DNA from: Xiphias gladius
Taxonomy: Eukaryota; Chordata; Actinopteri; Istiophoriformes; Xiphiidae
Direction of reading: 5' to 3'
Assembly (NCBI RefSeq): GCF_016859285.1
Contig: NC_053418.1
Span: 20,642,829 to 20,706,828 of the forward strand
DNA: 64,000 nucleotides
Shown piece after piece: positions 12,071 to 23,800 of the stretch; within the stretch, counting starts at the first letter, position 1; every line of letters begins with the position of its first letter. Position numbers and translations under genes: made by a program. The notes beneath the pieces were generated by a model. It was not told the origin of the DNA and searched no databases. It worked only from the letters and a program-made list of their open reading frames with translations.

Positions 12071-14175
12071 AAGGGCTAAGTGTGCTCAGCTGTTCTGATG
12101 CTCCTCTGTGCTGGCATTATGGTCTAGTTGCAGGGATTATCTAGCATGACAACATGACTCTGCCCCCCTCTGACCGGTGACAGTCTTGCCTATCATCTGA
12201 TTAATTAATAACAAGTCCAGATGTCACTGCAGATGTTGCAGCTTTATTATTTGTACTGAGTGGTACGGTGCACCAATATTTCACAGGGCAATCCCACTGA
12301 AATCCTAAAACCCACATCTATTTCAGAAAAAAAAACAAAACAAAAAGCAGACAGGACTAGTAGATGATGCATGAAGTAATGTCTGAAAATGAACAAAAAG
12401 GGCAGTAGGGTTACTTACAGATAGATTACTCCATCAGTGGTCTCATTCTGAGCCCGTTCGGTTTGAATTCATGAATGTAAATAATTGCAGATTTATCCGG
12501 TCTTGTAGATTGTTTCAAGGCCATGGAGCAGATAAATGAAATGCCATGTTTCTAAATTCAGACTGAGGAAGGGTAAGCAGCTTGTGCAGTGACCTTGATT
12601 GTGAGTATTGAACATCCAAGCGAGGTGACGGGACAGATAAGTGCGACTGATTTGGCGTACAAAGGAATACGGAGCAGTGACGCAGTCTTGGTGACAGCTA
12701 ATGAATGCAGTCAACATGTGGTCACAGCACAGTGAGATATGAGTAAGGAAACTGGCATCGATAATAAGGCAAAGGGCAAAGTTTACCTCTATTACTGTCA
12801 GTAACAGGTACAGTGAAGATGGCATCATGTCCATGCAAAATGTCTGCACAGTCAATCATGTCAGGGGGCAGAGGTGGCTTCTATTATGGTTTTCTTCTGG
12901 AAAAGAGAGGACCAGAGGAGATACAGTATTTGGGAGCTGAATGCGCTCCACATGTGTGCACTGCCATTTGCAGTACTGATGCATTTGGAACTGAAAGAGA
13001 AAATACCTTCGTTTAATCCCCCTAAAACTAAGAGGAAGTCTAGCTGCATCGAGGATAGCTTTATAGAGATTGTTTTTCTGCAGAAGCTTGGATATATTTG
13101 TAAATATGTATAAATATTGTAAAATTGAACAGCGAGAGCATACAGTGCAGCATATTGCACAGTGATTCATACTACATGTAGTGGAAAACAACAGGAATGT
13201 GAAACACGATTGATTTTGGGGCTTATATCCCTCCAGAGAGCAACGATATGGCCTTAAACTACAACAATGCAACCTTCAGTCAAGGTCGCTGAGCGTACTG
13301 ATGATCGCTCAAGACGCGCTCTCTGCCAACAAGTACTTTAAAGGCAGCAAGAGCGTATTATTGATGCTGCGAGCACATCTAATAAGAGTATGCATTTACT
13401 TTATTATTACGGCTCACGAAAAGAACAGAGTATTTCTAGATTATATCCAACCTGTGGGCATTTATCCTTGAATGTAGAGTATACAGCTCTGCCAGAAAGC
13501 TTGAATCACAGCGATCCACTGTTCCTCTGTAGCTTCAGGGCTGTGCAGCTATCTGAATTCTGCCTACAGGGGAGTCTATATTTGTCTATGTGACAGTCCA
13601 ATTTCCCACAGAGCAGCAGGGGAATGTGAGAAACACAATTTGAAAAAAAGGGAGGGAAAAAAAAGACAATATCCCTCCCACAACAGCTTTAATTATTCAT
13701 TTCAGGGAATTGTCAGCAATGTTATTTTTGTGTGTGTTTTTGTCCGTTTCAGGCTCAGTTGTTCACTGGCCAGGTTATTGCTGTGCACGAACAGAGGGCC
13801 GACAGCATTTGGCAGAGATAACTTGGTATACACGAACAACTGAGGCCGCTTCTCCCACAGTTGAATTTTCAGAGATTATTTTTTTTGTTCTAAATATTCA
13901 ACAATTAGATGCACCAATTATTGTTATGGGATCGTGACTTTAATTTATATTGATGGACAATGGACATCAAAGAGACTCATTAATGTGTCATTTTGGGAGA
14001 AAAGTAGCTGATTAAGTACATTGTTTTGATATAACGGTTTGTGATTTTTCATCCAGTGGAGTCCGTGACTGCCCAGAATTTCTATTTTGTAAAACTTCCA
14101 AGCAAGTATGTGAAATAAATATTGCGTGTGAAATTACACTCTGTGGCTAAAAACAACCTTTACAGGAAGACTCTA

Positions 14176-14200
14176 TGTGTGTGTGTGTGTGTGTGTGTGT
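14176..14200 (+). repeat. (TG)n microsatellite
   Basis: Twelve uninterrupted TG units about 670 bases upstream of the tmem230 start codon. Confidence 0.9.
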
Positions 14201-14866
14201 CTCTCCGCTTCTATTACATGAAATTGTAACAAAAATCTGCAGCCTAGACAGAAACTTTATCTTCTGAGAACACAGTGTGATTAGAAAGCTGGCCTGACAG
14301 AACACCTCAGGAAATGAACATCCTCACAAAGAGATGAATCTTGACGCCAGAGTGTCTGCGGCTCACTGTGACCTGTCATTTTAATAAGACCTGACAGCGC
14401 CCCCTTGTGGCCGGCATGGATCTGTGCAAATCACCATTGAGAAAACACTTCATCAGAATAAAGCAGTTTGACATCTTTGAATTTATATGATGCCCTTAAC
14501 GCAATGTTGACACTGCATGGCACACATGACATTGAATCTCGGAATAACGCTGAATCCAGATTTCCATAATATCCAATAACGCGCTTCGGTGTGCGCAAGC
14601 GCAGAGCAGGTAGATGCGTATTGAAAACAAGGAAGCTCCATGTTACAAGGCCTAAAACAGACAACACTCTGCTGTAATCTCCTCTTAAGACCCATTTTAG
14701 GAAATAGCAGCGGTTCTACCTCAGACCGGGTGTAATGTTTTACTTCACTTCTACACTGACGGCTAGTGAGTGATCCGGATGATGGCTGCGGTGTCGTCGA
14801 CGCTTCTGTAGCCACATTGACACACTGAAAACAAAGTGTTAGCAGGCTGCTGAGCAGCTGGATAAG

Positions 14867-16384
14867 ATGCCTGCTCGTAACCTTGTGTCCAACGGGATTC
14901 CTAACAGCAGAGTTAGGTACTCCAGGCTGGCCGCTGATGATGACGGCTACATTGACTTACAGGTAAGACAGGTCGCATAATGCGAGGAAAGCCCGCCACC
15001 TTGCAGATTGTATCACAGCGATCCGTGCTGGACGAGGGGAGGGTCTTTCAAATTTTCTGGCAAACCCAGTCAGTGTTTCAGGAATGATAATGTCATTTAT
15101 ATCTTATATAATTCTGTTTTTAGCAGCAGTGATTGACTTATTGTCCTTATTGACTGGAGGTCATAGTTCACCCACTTTTAAAAGTGAAAATTCGGGACAT
15201 GATGATAAATAATGAGCAGAAGGGGGCATTTCGGTGATTTTAGTATTGCACTTCCATAACATGGGAGGACATTCTTAAAAAGTGGTCAGAATCGAGGCAG
15301 CAGAGGCTGATATTTCCTGACTCTTAGTGCCTTGTATGGATCAAGCTCCAAAAACATTTGGTCCTACACTTCCCACAATGCAAGTCGATATAGGTCTTTG
15401 GTCTTTTGGTAAATACCCCTTTATTTCAAACTCCATGCCCCCAGTTTGTAACAGAGGTTTTTTTGGTCATAAATTTGTAGTTCCCGTTCCCAAGTTGAGA
15501 TAACACTAATGACACCATCAGAGTTATTTTCTCTTACTTGAAATATCTCCTCCAGAGTCACAGACGACACTATACGAGTGTTTTCATGTTTTCATTTGCT
15601 GCACAACTAGTAAATTGACCTTTGTGTTAAAAATTGTTGGTTTACCCTTTAAATCAGCATAAATAACTTTGTCATGACCATCAGGTCATGGCTCCACTAT
15701 TTATTCAGAGGGAATTCTATGCATAACCAGATATTTACATCCTCAAATGACAGTTTCATTGTTCATAAAGTCAGCTCACTTGGATAGAAAATATCTGTCT
15801 ACCAGTCTCAGACTTTTACTTTCCAAGAAGTACCAGTGAATCATGAGCCAGACTAATTTTTTGCTTGTCTAGTGTATGAGTGGGAAAACAGGCAGTGCTC
15901 TATAAAGCCTGCTGTGTCTGTGAGAAAAGTCTTTTAATTAAATATTTCTCCTCCTCTCCAGTTCAAAAAGAGCCCACCCAAAGTCCCATACAAAGCCATA
16001 GCACTAGCTACGGTCCTCTTCTTAATCGGCTCTCTGTTAATCATCATTGGCGCCCTTCTCCTGGCTGGATACTTTGGAGTCACTGTGAGTACTTTTTCAA
16101 AGAGCAGGTTTTTGTAATTGTTTTTTTTTTATTTTTTATTTTATTTTTTATTTATTTATTTATTTATTTATTTATTTTACAGCAAAACAAATAATATATC
16201 TATCTTGACTGAATAAATGTCTGACATGCTTGCTGCATTTCAGCCCTCAGACCGAACCGTGCCTGTCCTTATCATTGGGATCCTTGTCTTCCTGCCTGGA
16301 ATTTACCACCTACGGATAGCTTACTATGCATCAAAGGGCTACCCAGGGTACTCCTATGATGATATCCCAGACTTTGATGACTGA
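14867..16384 (+). CDS. tmem230: Transmembrane protein 230, complete, three coding exons
   Basis: Small two-pass membrane protein of secretory, synaptic and recycling vesicles. Coding exons 14867-14962, 15962-16084 and 16244-16384 join in phase 0 to give 119 residues (human: 120). The N-terminus (residues 1-32) ends in DDGYIDLQ. Exon 2 carries [18 protein letters not shown] and TM1. Exon 3 carries TM2 ([14 protein letters not shown]) and the conserved ending [11 protein letters not shown]. Both donors are strong (GTAAGA, GTGAGT); both acceptors are CAG, the first at the end of a pyrimidine tract. A poly(A) signal AATAAA lies at 16627-16632. The T-rich ATTT repeat at 16130-16181 sits just upstream of exon 3. 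Teleosts have a and b copies; I cannot assign which. Confidence 0.96.
16130..16181 (+). repeat. T-rich (ATTT)n tract in tmem230 intron 2
   Basis: Runs of T broken by single A, turning into regular ATTT/TTTA units, about 60 bases upstream of the exon 3 acceptor. Confidence 0.85.
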
Positions 16385-16626
16385 CCTACATCGTAGCTTC
16401 AGAGTCTTGCTGGGCTTGCATGCACTCATATATGGTATTGCTTGTGCTGAACTGCAGGTAGTGATACCTTTAAAGAAAAAGAGGTCTAATCGTCGCCGTG
16501 AACTACAATGTTATTCTGATAGATTTTAATGCCCACGTAGTTAATGCCAGTCTGCTGTTATGAAGCCATATCAGTATCAGATATTGTTTGACTTGTATAT
16601 TTGTTGTTTTGTTAGCTTGATTAATT

Positions 16627-16632
16627 AATAAA
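16627..16632 (+). terminator. tmem230: tmem230 poly(A) signal
   Basis: Canonical AATAAA 243 bases after the stop codon. A second AATAAA occurs near 16923 and could serve a longer transcript. Confidence 0.6.
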
Positions 16633-18027
16633 ACAGTGATTTGATGAGTCCTTTTTATTTGTATAATATTATTTTTATTACTTAGATCATCTACACTCAG
16701 AGACATTGGCATTACTTAACCCTCATACTCATTTAATTCATGTAAAATCTCGAGTGTCAGACAAGGGCCTGTGATTAATAGAAACCAAACAGCGTCAATA
16801 CGTCACTGTCAATAACCTTACAATGATTTGATGTACAACACATTTTAGCTGCTAATTCAGTATGTAGACAGTTGTAGACAATATTTTATGTTGAGATGGT
16901 TCTCAGAATGGTTTTCATGCCAAATAAAACTGGAATTGTTTTCAGTGCGTTTTCACATATGACTTGATCCATCCATATGTTCAGTGGTAGAGAAAATTCA
17001 TAAAAACTGGCTTACAAGCAATCGATTTACAATTCAATTTCGCAAATATATCAGGCTGTGCAGACTAGGCTAAGTGATATACCTGCATCTTACATCATGC
17101 TGTATAGCTTGTCAGGCTGACAACTGATATTTAATAAAAGGCTAATATGGTTTTGTCCATAATATGATCAGTCTACGGTATAACGCAATTTGCCCTACCC
17201 TCCAATTAATTCTTCCTTACTGTGCAGAGTTGGTCTTTCTTGGAGGATTTCATGTGATTAATGCCATTCTGCCAATCCTTTGATCTCCATATGGTGCACC
17301 TGGCCTGTGAGAGTGAACATTGTCAAACAGGGACGCGCACACGCAATTAAGGCCCGTCATTCTGTCAGCCTGCATCAAGAGCCTTTCCTCCTCTGTTCGG
17401 CGCTATCAACTCACCAATTTCAACATGATTTGAAAGTGTGCTGGTGAAAGGCAAGGCTACCACCTCCATTTCCTTTGCAGGATAATGTCATATATAAAAC
17501 CCATTGCCAGTAAAGGTTGCATCCTTTCAGATGCTTGGCAACCAGCTGTTTTAGAGGATGTTTTCAAGGATAGTACCTTGTGTTCTCTTTGTATTTCTTG
17601 CTACCAATTGTACACAGTCAGTCGGCCACTAACCACAAACTGCCTGGTCTTAGATCAGATCAAACACTTTACATAAGCTTAAAAACTTTTTTTCTGAAGG
17701 CTGCCTTCTTTTTCAAAAAGCACTCACACTTACAAACAAACTCACTGAGAAAGGACAGATTGGCTGTGCTGTTCCTGGTATCTCTGCATTTTTTGCCTCA
17801 TCAATTTACCATTGAACAATCCAGTATTTTTTTATACCTTTATAATGTGTGCTTTCTATTAACCCTTGATTTGAACGGTATTCATTATTACTACACAGGC
17901 AGCAACTGCTGTAGGAGAAAATTACTGTTAAGAACTCATTTTATATGAAAACCATAAAACCTAGTATAGTGACATATTAGATAAGCACAAAGAAACACTA
18001 CAATTGTGGAGCAGACATATAATAAGA

Positions 18028-18059
18028 CGCACGCGCGCACACACACACACACACACACA
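18028..18059 (+). repeat. (CG/CA)n dinucleotide tract
   Basis: GCACGCGCGC running into pure CA units; an alternating purine-pyrimidine stretch that could adopt Z-DNA. Confidence 0.85.
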
Positions 18060-19267
18060 ATGAGTGTATAGTAATATTCTAGGAATATTATACTAATTTA
18101 ACTACAGTTGACATATTATTTTGTAGCCTTGTCAAGCCACAAAAAGTCATCAAGGCACAATCATTGTAAACCAGTAATAAAGGTCTGTTGTGCTAAATTA
18201 CGTCATTAACCCCTCTTACTCATGCACAGTGTCCTGGACCTCATCGGTCTCTGTTGATCCAGACTAATGTCGCCCCCTTGTGGTGATACAGACTGTTTGG
18301 CGATGTATTGGCTATATTAAACCGTACGGTAAACAAGAAAGAGTAATGTGTCCCCCGATAACCCAACCGACCGCATCCCCGGCAGCTCATAAATGACAGT
18401 ACATCTGCTCATATTTGAATCATTCACCACTCAGTTTAGGAGGACATCAAAAGAAGTGGTTCTGAGGTAAGATGATGAAAATCTTTGAAAGTAAAGTTAC
18501 AAAACTACCTCTCCCTCTCTCTTTCTTTTTCTAATTATACATATATGGAGGGTCGTCCAAATTAGTTTTAACAAAAAAAAAAGGAAAAAAAGAAAAACTT
18601 TTTTTCATGTCATCTGTGACAGCGTAAGGTTAAAAAAAAGATACAATATAATATAGCTAACTTGATAGCTCTTTTCGGTCTGTGGAAATAAATGTATTAT
18701 TAACAGCAAACCCAAAGTTTATGAAGCGAATAATAACTCTTGCTAGCTTTATGTTGAGCCATTAGCTGACATTAGCTCATAATTTGAACGAGTTGTAGTT
18801 TTTAAGGGCAGATTAATCATTTAGGTACAAATGTAATACAAATTTAACTTAGCATCTGCTTTGACACGTACATTTCTCTGGTTTAAAGGTGGTCAGAATA
18901 TTTCTCAAAAATTTTTTAGACAATGAGTCTTATTTCCCCACTTGACCTAAACTGTTTGGCCGTTTGTTCCAGTAAGTTAAAGTTACTTAATGTGTTCAAA
19001 GTCAGACTGTCACGTAGCTATTACAACAGCTTACATTGTAATAACTATATAAACATAGCCTTGTTATTCCAACCCTGCCACCATAAATGCTGTTGTTCTT
19101 TAATGTTTATGGAGCAGGATGTTCCGTTCAGATAATTAAAGTTAGCAGACATAAGTATGATATGGTTATTACAGGGATACCGCATATATAAGATTTACTG
19201 CAAGGGATGATACGTAGTAATCTTAATTAGTCTTAATGGGAAAATAATCAACATTTCTTGGGCAGGT

Positions 19268-19304
<37 letters not shown>
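19268..19304 (+). repeat. (TG)n microsatellite
   Basis: TG units with one early TTTG interruption, ending in GCGCACGC. Confidence 0.9.
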
Positions 19305-19306
<2 letters not shown>

Positions 19307-20199
19307 ACGCATGTATGGTGGGTGGTCAAACCCAATGAATTATTTAGAGTATGTCCCACCCGTTTTCCATTTTACATACTGGAATTATTATTTGTCCTCA
19401 GAGGACGATAGGAGATGTTTTTGTGGGGTATTTGCTGGATGCTGTACCAAACGGTCCCAGTCAAAGATTTAGGTGTGCGTTTGCCTTTTGTTACGATCCC
19501 CAAGTCTTTCCCACGGCAAGGCGCTTTTGTCTAAGGCGCTAAAAACACCAGCAGCATCAAGTTACACAGAGACAGGCGGCAAAGTAAAGGAAGTCGATAC
19601 ATTTTGCTTCAGTATAAAAGCATTTTTTTTTTTACATCCCAGACCTACTGACTATGCTCTGACCACAACCTGACATGATGGGACTTTTAAAAACAGTTTT
19701 CAGAATTTTCTGGTTTAAATCTTGTCTTGTCAAAACCAGGACTCTGAAACTGAAGCAACTAAATGAAATTCAGCCATCATTCATTTAAGTATTTAAACCA
19801 GTCCCATTTCTACATGTTTTCCATGAAAACTGCTTGCACTCATTAACGTAATGCTGCACAATTTATGCAACTAAGTAATGATTCATGTAGTACATAAAAT
19901 GTCAGTAAAATTGTGAAAATGCCCATCACAATTCCCCCGGAGCCCAAGGTAACATATTTAAATTGACTGTTTTAACCAACCAGCAGTAAAAAATGTAAAG
20001 ATATTCAGTCATCTAAAACAAAGAAAACTGAATAAATATTTGCTCATTTTTCCTCGATCAATCGCTTATTTGACCAATCTTTTCAGCCAAGATTTACGCC
20101 TTTAACAATGAATCTGTTTCTTCTTATATTACCCTTGTACCTCAGCAGGGGCTTTATCCTGAAAGGTGTAACAGGAAGCGTTGCGGTTCTGTTCGGTGT

Positions 20200-20838
20200 G
20201 AGTGACAGCGGTTCACGCAGCTCCTGTTGGAGGAGGAGGGAATGATAATAATGGGAGGAGAGACACGGAGAGACTATCAACAGCAGGGCTCTACCTAAAC
20301 GTGCAGTGTGCTCTCTTTCTGATGAAACTTGCTCCTGTTTGATGTTAAATGTGCACTGCGTCGACCGAGAGCCAGCTCTGCATATTTATGAAGTGAATCA
20401 TAAAACTCTCACTTATGATTAAAGGTACTTTGGGCAAGTTTAGACTAAGAAGATTGCGGACATAAAAGCCAAGGCGTGGAAAGTTTAAATGGACTTTAAG
20501 TGGGCTGATGTCGGACCCTTGAAGGTGGCTTGGGTTTATGGATTTCATTGAAACCGCAAAGTATTTTTAAGGACGACTGATAACCATGGAGGTCGATGGT
20601 CAATTTTTATTTTCCTTTTGATCCACGCACGGACTGAGAACAACAATGTGACCACCTGCGCTTTAGTCAACGGCGTCTTTTTTTTTTTATTTAAAGAGAC
20701 GTATGCTTTAATCTAACCTCTCCCTGAAAGGAAAGCAACTAACAGCTAAATTTGGTCTGCAAAACGAGTGTAAAAGAGGAGCACCAATGGATTGAAAGTT
20801 TGTACTTTCAGCTTCAAGTGAAGAGTGCCTCGAGCAAG
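20200..20838 (+). promoter_or_regulatory. igsf9: Putative igsf9 promoter and non-coding first exon
   Basis: The best upstream candidate for the igsf9 5' end. It ends in GAGCAAG followed by GTAAGG (intron from 20839), a strong donor. The next matching acceptor is CTCTTTTAG at 26788-26789, 35 bases before the igsf9 ATG. A short upstream ORF starts at the ATG of ACCATGGAGG near 20585. The left limit is a guess. Confidence 0.5.
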
Positions 20839-23800
20839 GTAAGGAGCTGTGCAGGCAGAGCCAAAGCATCCTCTACAGGCCCGCCACCTAAACATACAAA
20901 ACATCTTCTAGTAGTTGGTATCTCGTCTGTAATAGATCAGTAACACACTGTATCTGCTGGTTGGATAGAAATCTCTATAACATTTCTGTACTATTCTTGC
21001 TATTCCACTTATAGTGAGCCTATGTAATTCAGCGGTGACCTTACTTTATTGCCTGTTATTTCCTGTTTTAGCACTATAATATTATTTTGGAGGCCCGTAG
21101 TATTGTTTTGACATTAGTCTAGGTTCCATGTAAAATGTACTGTAGTAATACTGTGATACGTTGCGGGTTTTGTTTATGTTTTGTGTATCAGATGCAGCAT
21201 TTGTAATCTCCCAATGAGGGTGGTGTTTTTTTTTCCTAATTAAACCATAGTGAATAGATTTAACAGGCTAAAATAACCCAAAACTGATCTCCGTTCCCTG
21301 GATTAAAATAATGAGAACAATAATCAGTCAAAATAGTGCTTTTTTAATATTTTATTTAGGGCTCTCTCCTCTCTGCATGTATCAGACTCACTGTCAGACA
21401 AAAGATGCACCTGTTTTGTTTTACAGGTCTGGAGGGTGACATGGAGGACTGAGCATCACAATTCACTGTAGGGGTGCAGGAATAAATAGCCTGTGGCTCG
21501 GTGTCTGTTTTTATATGAACCAGACGGTTTATTTGCCTGCTACTGCACATGGTGCAATATGCTGGACAAAATCTAATTTTAGATGTTTTGTACAGAGGAG
21601 TGCAGCCGTCTTCTGCTTTTTACATGACATATACTCCCTTCACTAGCCTTTCCCTTTCTTTGTTTTTGTTGTGCTTGTTAATACTGACGGGCTAGACATG
21701 AGGTGCACAGAGGCACACATCACTCATGATGCCTGGAATCCCTTGCGTTGGGCCACTGGCTTGTATAGGGACACTGTTAACTTGTCATAAATGTAAGCTT
21801 CCTTTATTCTTCGTCAACTTGTAGGTTGATTTAGTCACCTTTGACACTTAATATTTCTTCAAAAAGGTACACCGGTGATAAATATTTACTTCCATTCTGG
21901 TCTTCTAAGAAAACATTTAATAATAACTCAGTTTTTGTGATTGCTTTTCCCTTATTTACAGGGTGATAGCTATGTTAAGCAACAATTTTTTTTTTCATTT
22001 TTCTCCCAGAATCATTCAGGCTTCCCTGGTCTAACAGATACCAGCTCATGTGTGTTTTTAGACAGTAATATACCACATATTTCAACATTTAGCAGGCCTT
22101 TCACTATTATACTGCACTGTTCAAAACACTATATGGCCAACTGTGCCCTGTAGGCATATTTTCATGCTGGGGGAAATTGATTGCATTGAAAATTAATATT
22201 AATAAATAATTGAAGAAATGTGTTAAACCAAAGCTAAGGGTGATTAGAGAGAGGTCTGAACACAGTTTAAGAGCCATGCAGTGTACCATAAATGGACACC
22301 ACTGTCTCGTTAGTGCTGTCCTGAAAGTGCCCTTTACATCTGGTCAGTGACAGCTGTCCCGAATGAAGAAATGAGAACCATATCAATTAACATTCTTATC
22401 TTAAATACCTAGGGTCTGTTGTGGTCCTTTGAGATTGTGTCCTGCCCTTCAAGTTTTAAGATAAATCCACTGCCATGCTTCAACACTGGACTTCAGCTCT
22501 CGAGTTTGTTACCTTTGGCTTTTAACGCTTGGTGTCTCTTGGTGTCGTGTCTTGAAAGTAGCTTTATGGGACTGACCTGTTCCTGAGAGTTGAGAGCAGG
22601 GAAGGACAAAGACTCAGGAATTACAAAAAGGATGTTAGCTACTCAGCTTCCATCAGACTCATGTCATTTTCTGCTCCACTTAGACCTCTGAGCTATATGA
22701 AATCATTCTAGGGGGGGAAAAAAAACATGAAATCACTCCCCTCATGCTTGAAGCATATAAGTGATTTATTTGTGTAATTTGCAGCAGTATTCAGTTGCGG
22801 CAAAATTGCATTGCACAGTGAAGGGAACACTTTCCAAGTTTCCCTGTGTGAGTAAATGAAAAACATTCAGCCACTACTCATTAGTCAACATTGTTATTCC
22901 CTCTAGCACCATGTGTTAGGTTACCAATGACCACTGTGTTAATCCATATACAGTGGGCTTTTCCCCTCACGAGACTAGGGCTCCAGTCCTGTGCACAATG
23001 TATGCTCAGTTCATTTCCTTTGATAAAGCAAATGTCAATACAGTTTCTAAATTGGGTTGCAGTGCCAGGGACAAAATCCACGAATTGATTACTGTGCTGT
23101 GTAGGCTGGTCCAACCAGTCAACGGTGGATTGGTGGTTTACAACCTATTCCTGTGTTAATGTCTGTGGTTCACATTTACCATTTGTGAAGATATGTTGTC
23201 TTTGTTGTGGGTTGGTTGTGTGATATTTCTACCGCTGTTCGAGATTTCTCTGTGCACCTTGCTGCAAATTTCCTGCTTGAGTTACATTTATACGTCCTGC
23301 TACGGGCCTGTTTGTGCTGAAGCTACGGCATCTGTCAGGATTAACAAGGATTACTAAAAGAGTAATGCTACTTCTTATCAGGCTTGTAACTGTCACTAGC
23401 ATCACTGGTGGCTCTGTTTAGGTACTGATGGATAACACACAGACCTTCTAACACTTCAGGTCAAAAGTTCACTTTTTGTGTTGAGTTTTCTGTGTGTCTG
23501 AGTTGACCTTAGACTAAAAGGAGAAACTGACAATTTAATTATCACATATCAAGTGTACAAGATGGCTGAAAAGACTACTGCACTGCTCATGTTAACTCCT
23601 GCACAGTGTAACCAATTATAAAGTGCACCTTAACTTTTGCATCATTCAGTTTATGCCTCCCGATCAGTTTATTCTAGTGTGATACAGAGGAGATGCATAT
23701 GGAGAGGTCAGGCTTACCAGCTGTTGCAGCTGACAGCTTGGAATCAGCTTTTCTTTTTGGTGGGTAGAGACCCAAATTTCTCTCTGCTGGCTGTGGCATG

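Larger units (their letters stand above)
8251..14866. other. Intergenic region between adra1a and tmem230
   Basis: The two flanking genes are transcribed away from this interval. I recognised no exon. It holds a dispersed repeat (11085-11470), a 92-base CA microsatellite (11976-12067) and a TG tract (14176-14200). Open frames of up to 156 codons here overlap repeats or have no recognisable protein content. Confidence 0.6.
16633..20200. other. Intergenic region between tmem230 and igsf9
   Basis: No exon recognised. Contains a CG/CA dinucleotide tract at 18028-18059 and a TG tract at 19268-19304. A GAG followed by GTAAGA at about 18465-18472, just after a modest GC-richer patch, could be the donor of an unrecognised non-coding exon, but nothing else supports it. 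Confidence 0.5.

Noticed and set aside
11800-12072. Thr-His repeat protein frame
   Set aside because: Translation of a CA microsatellite.
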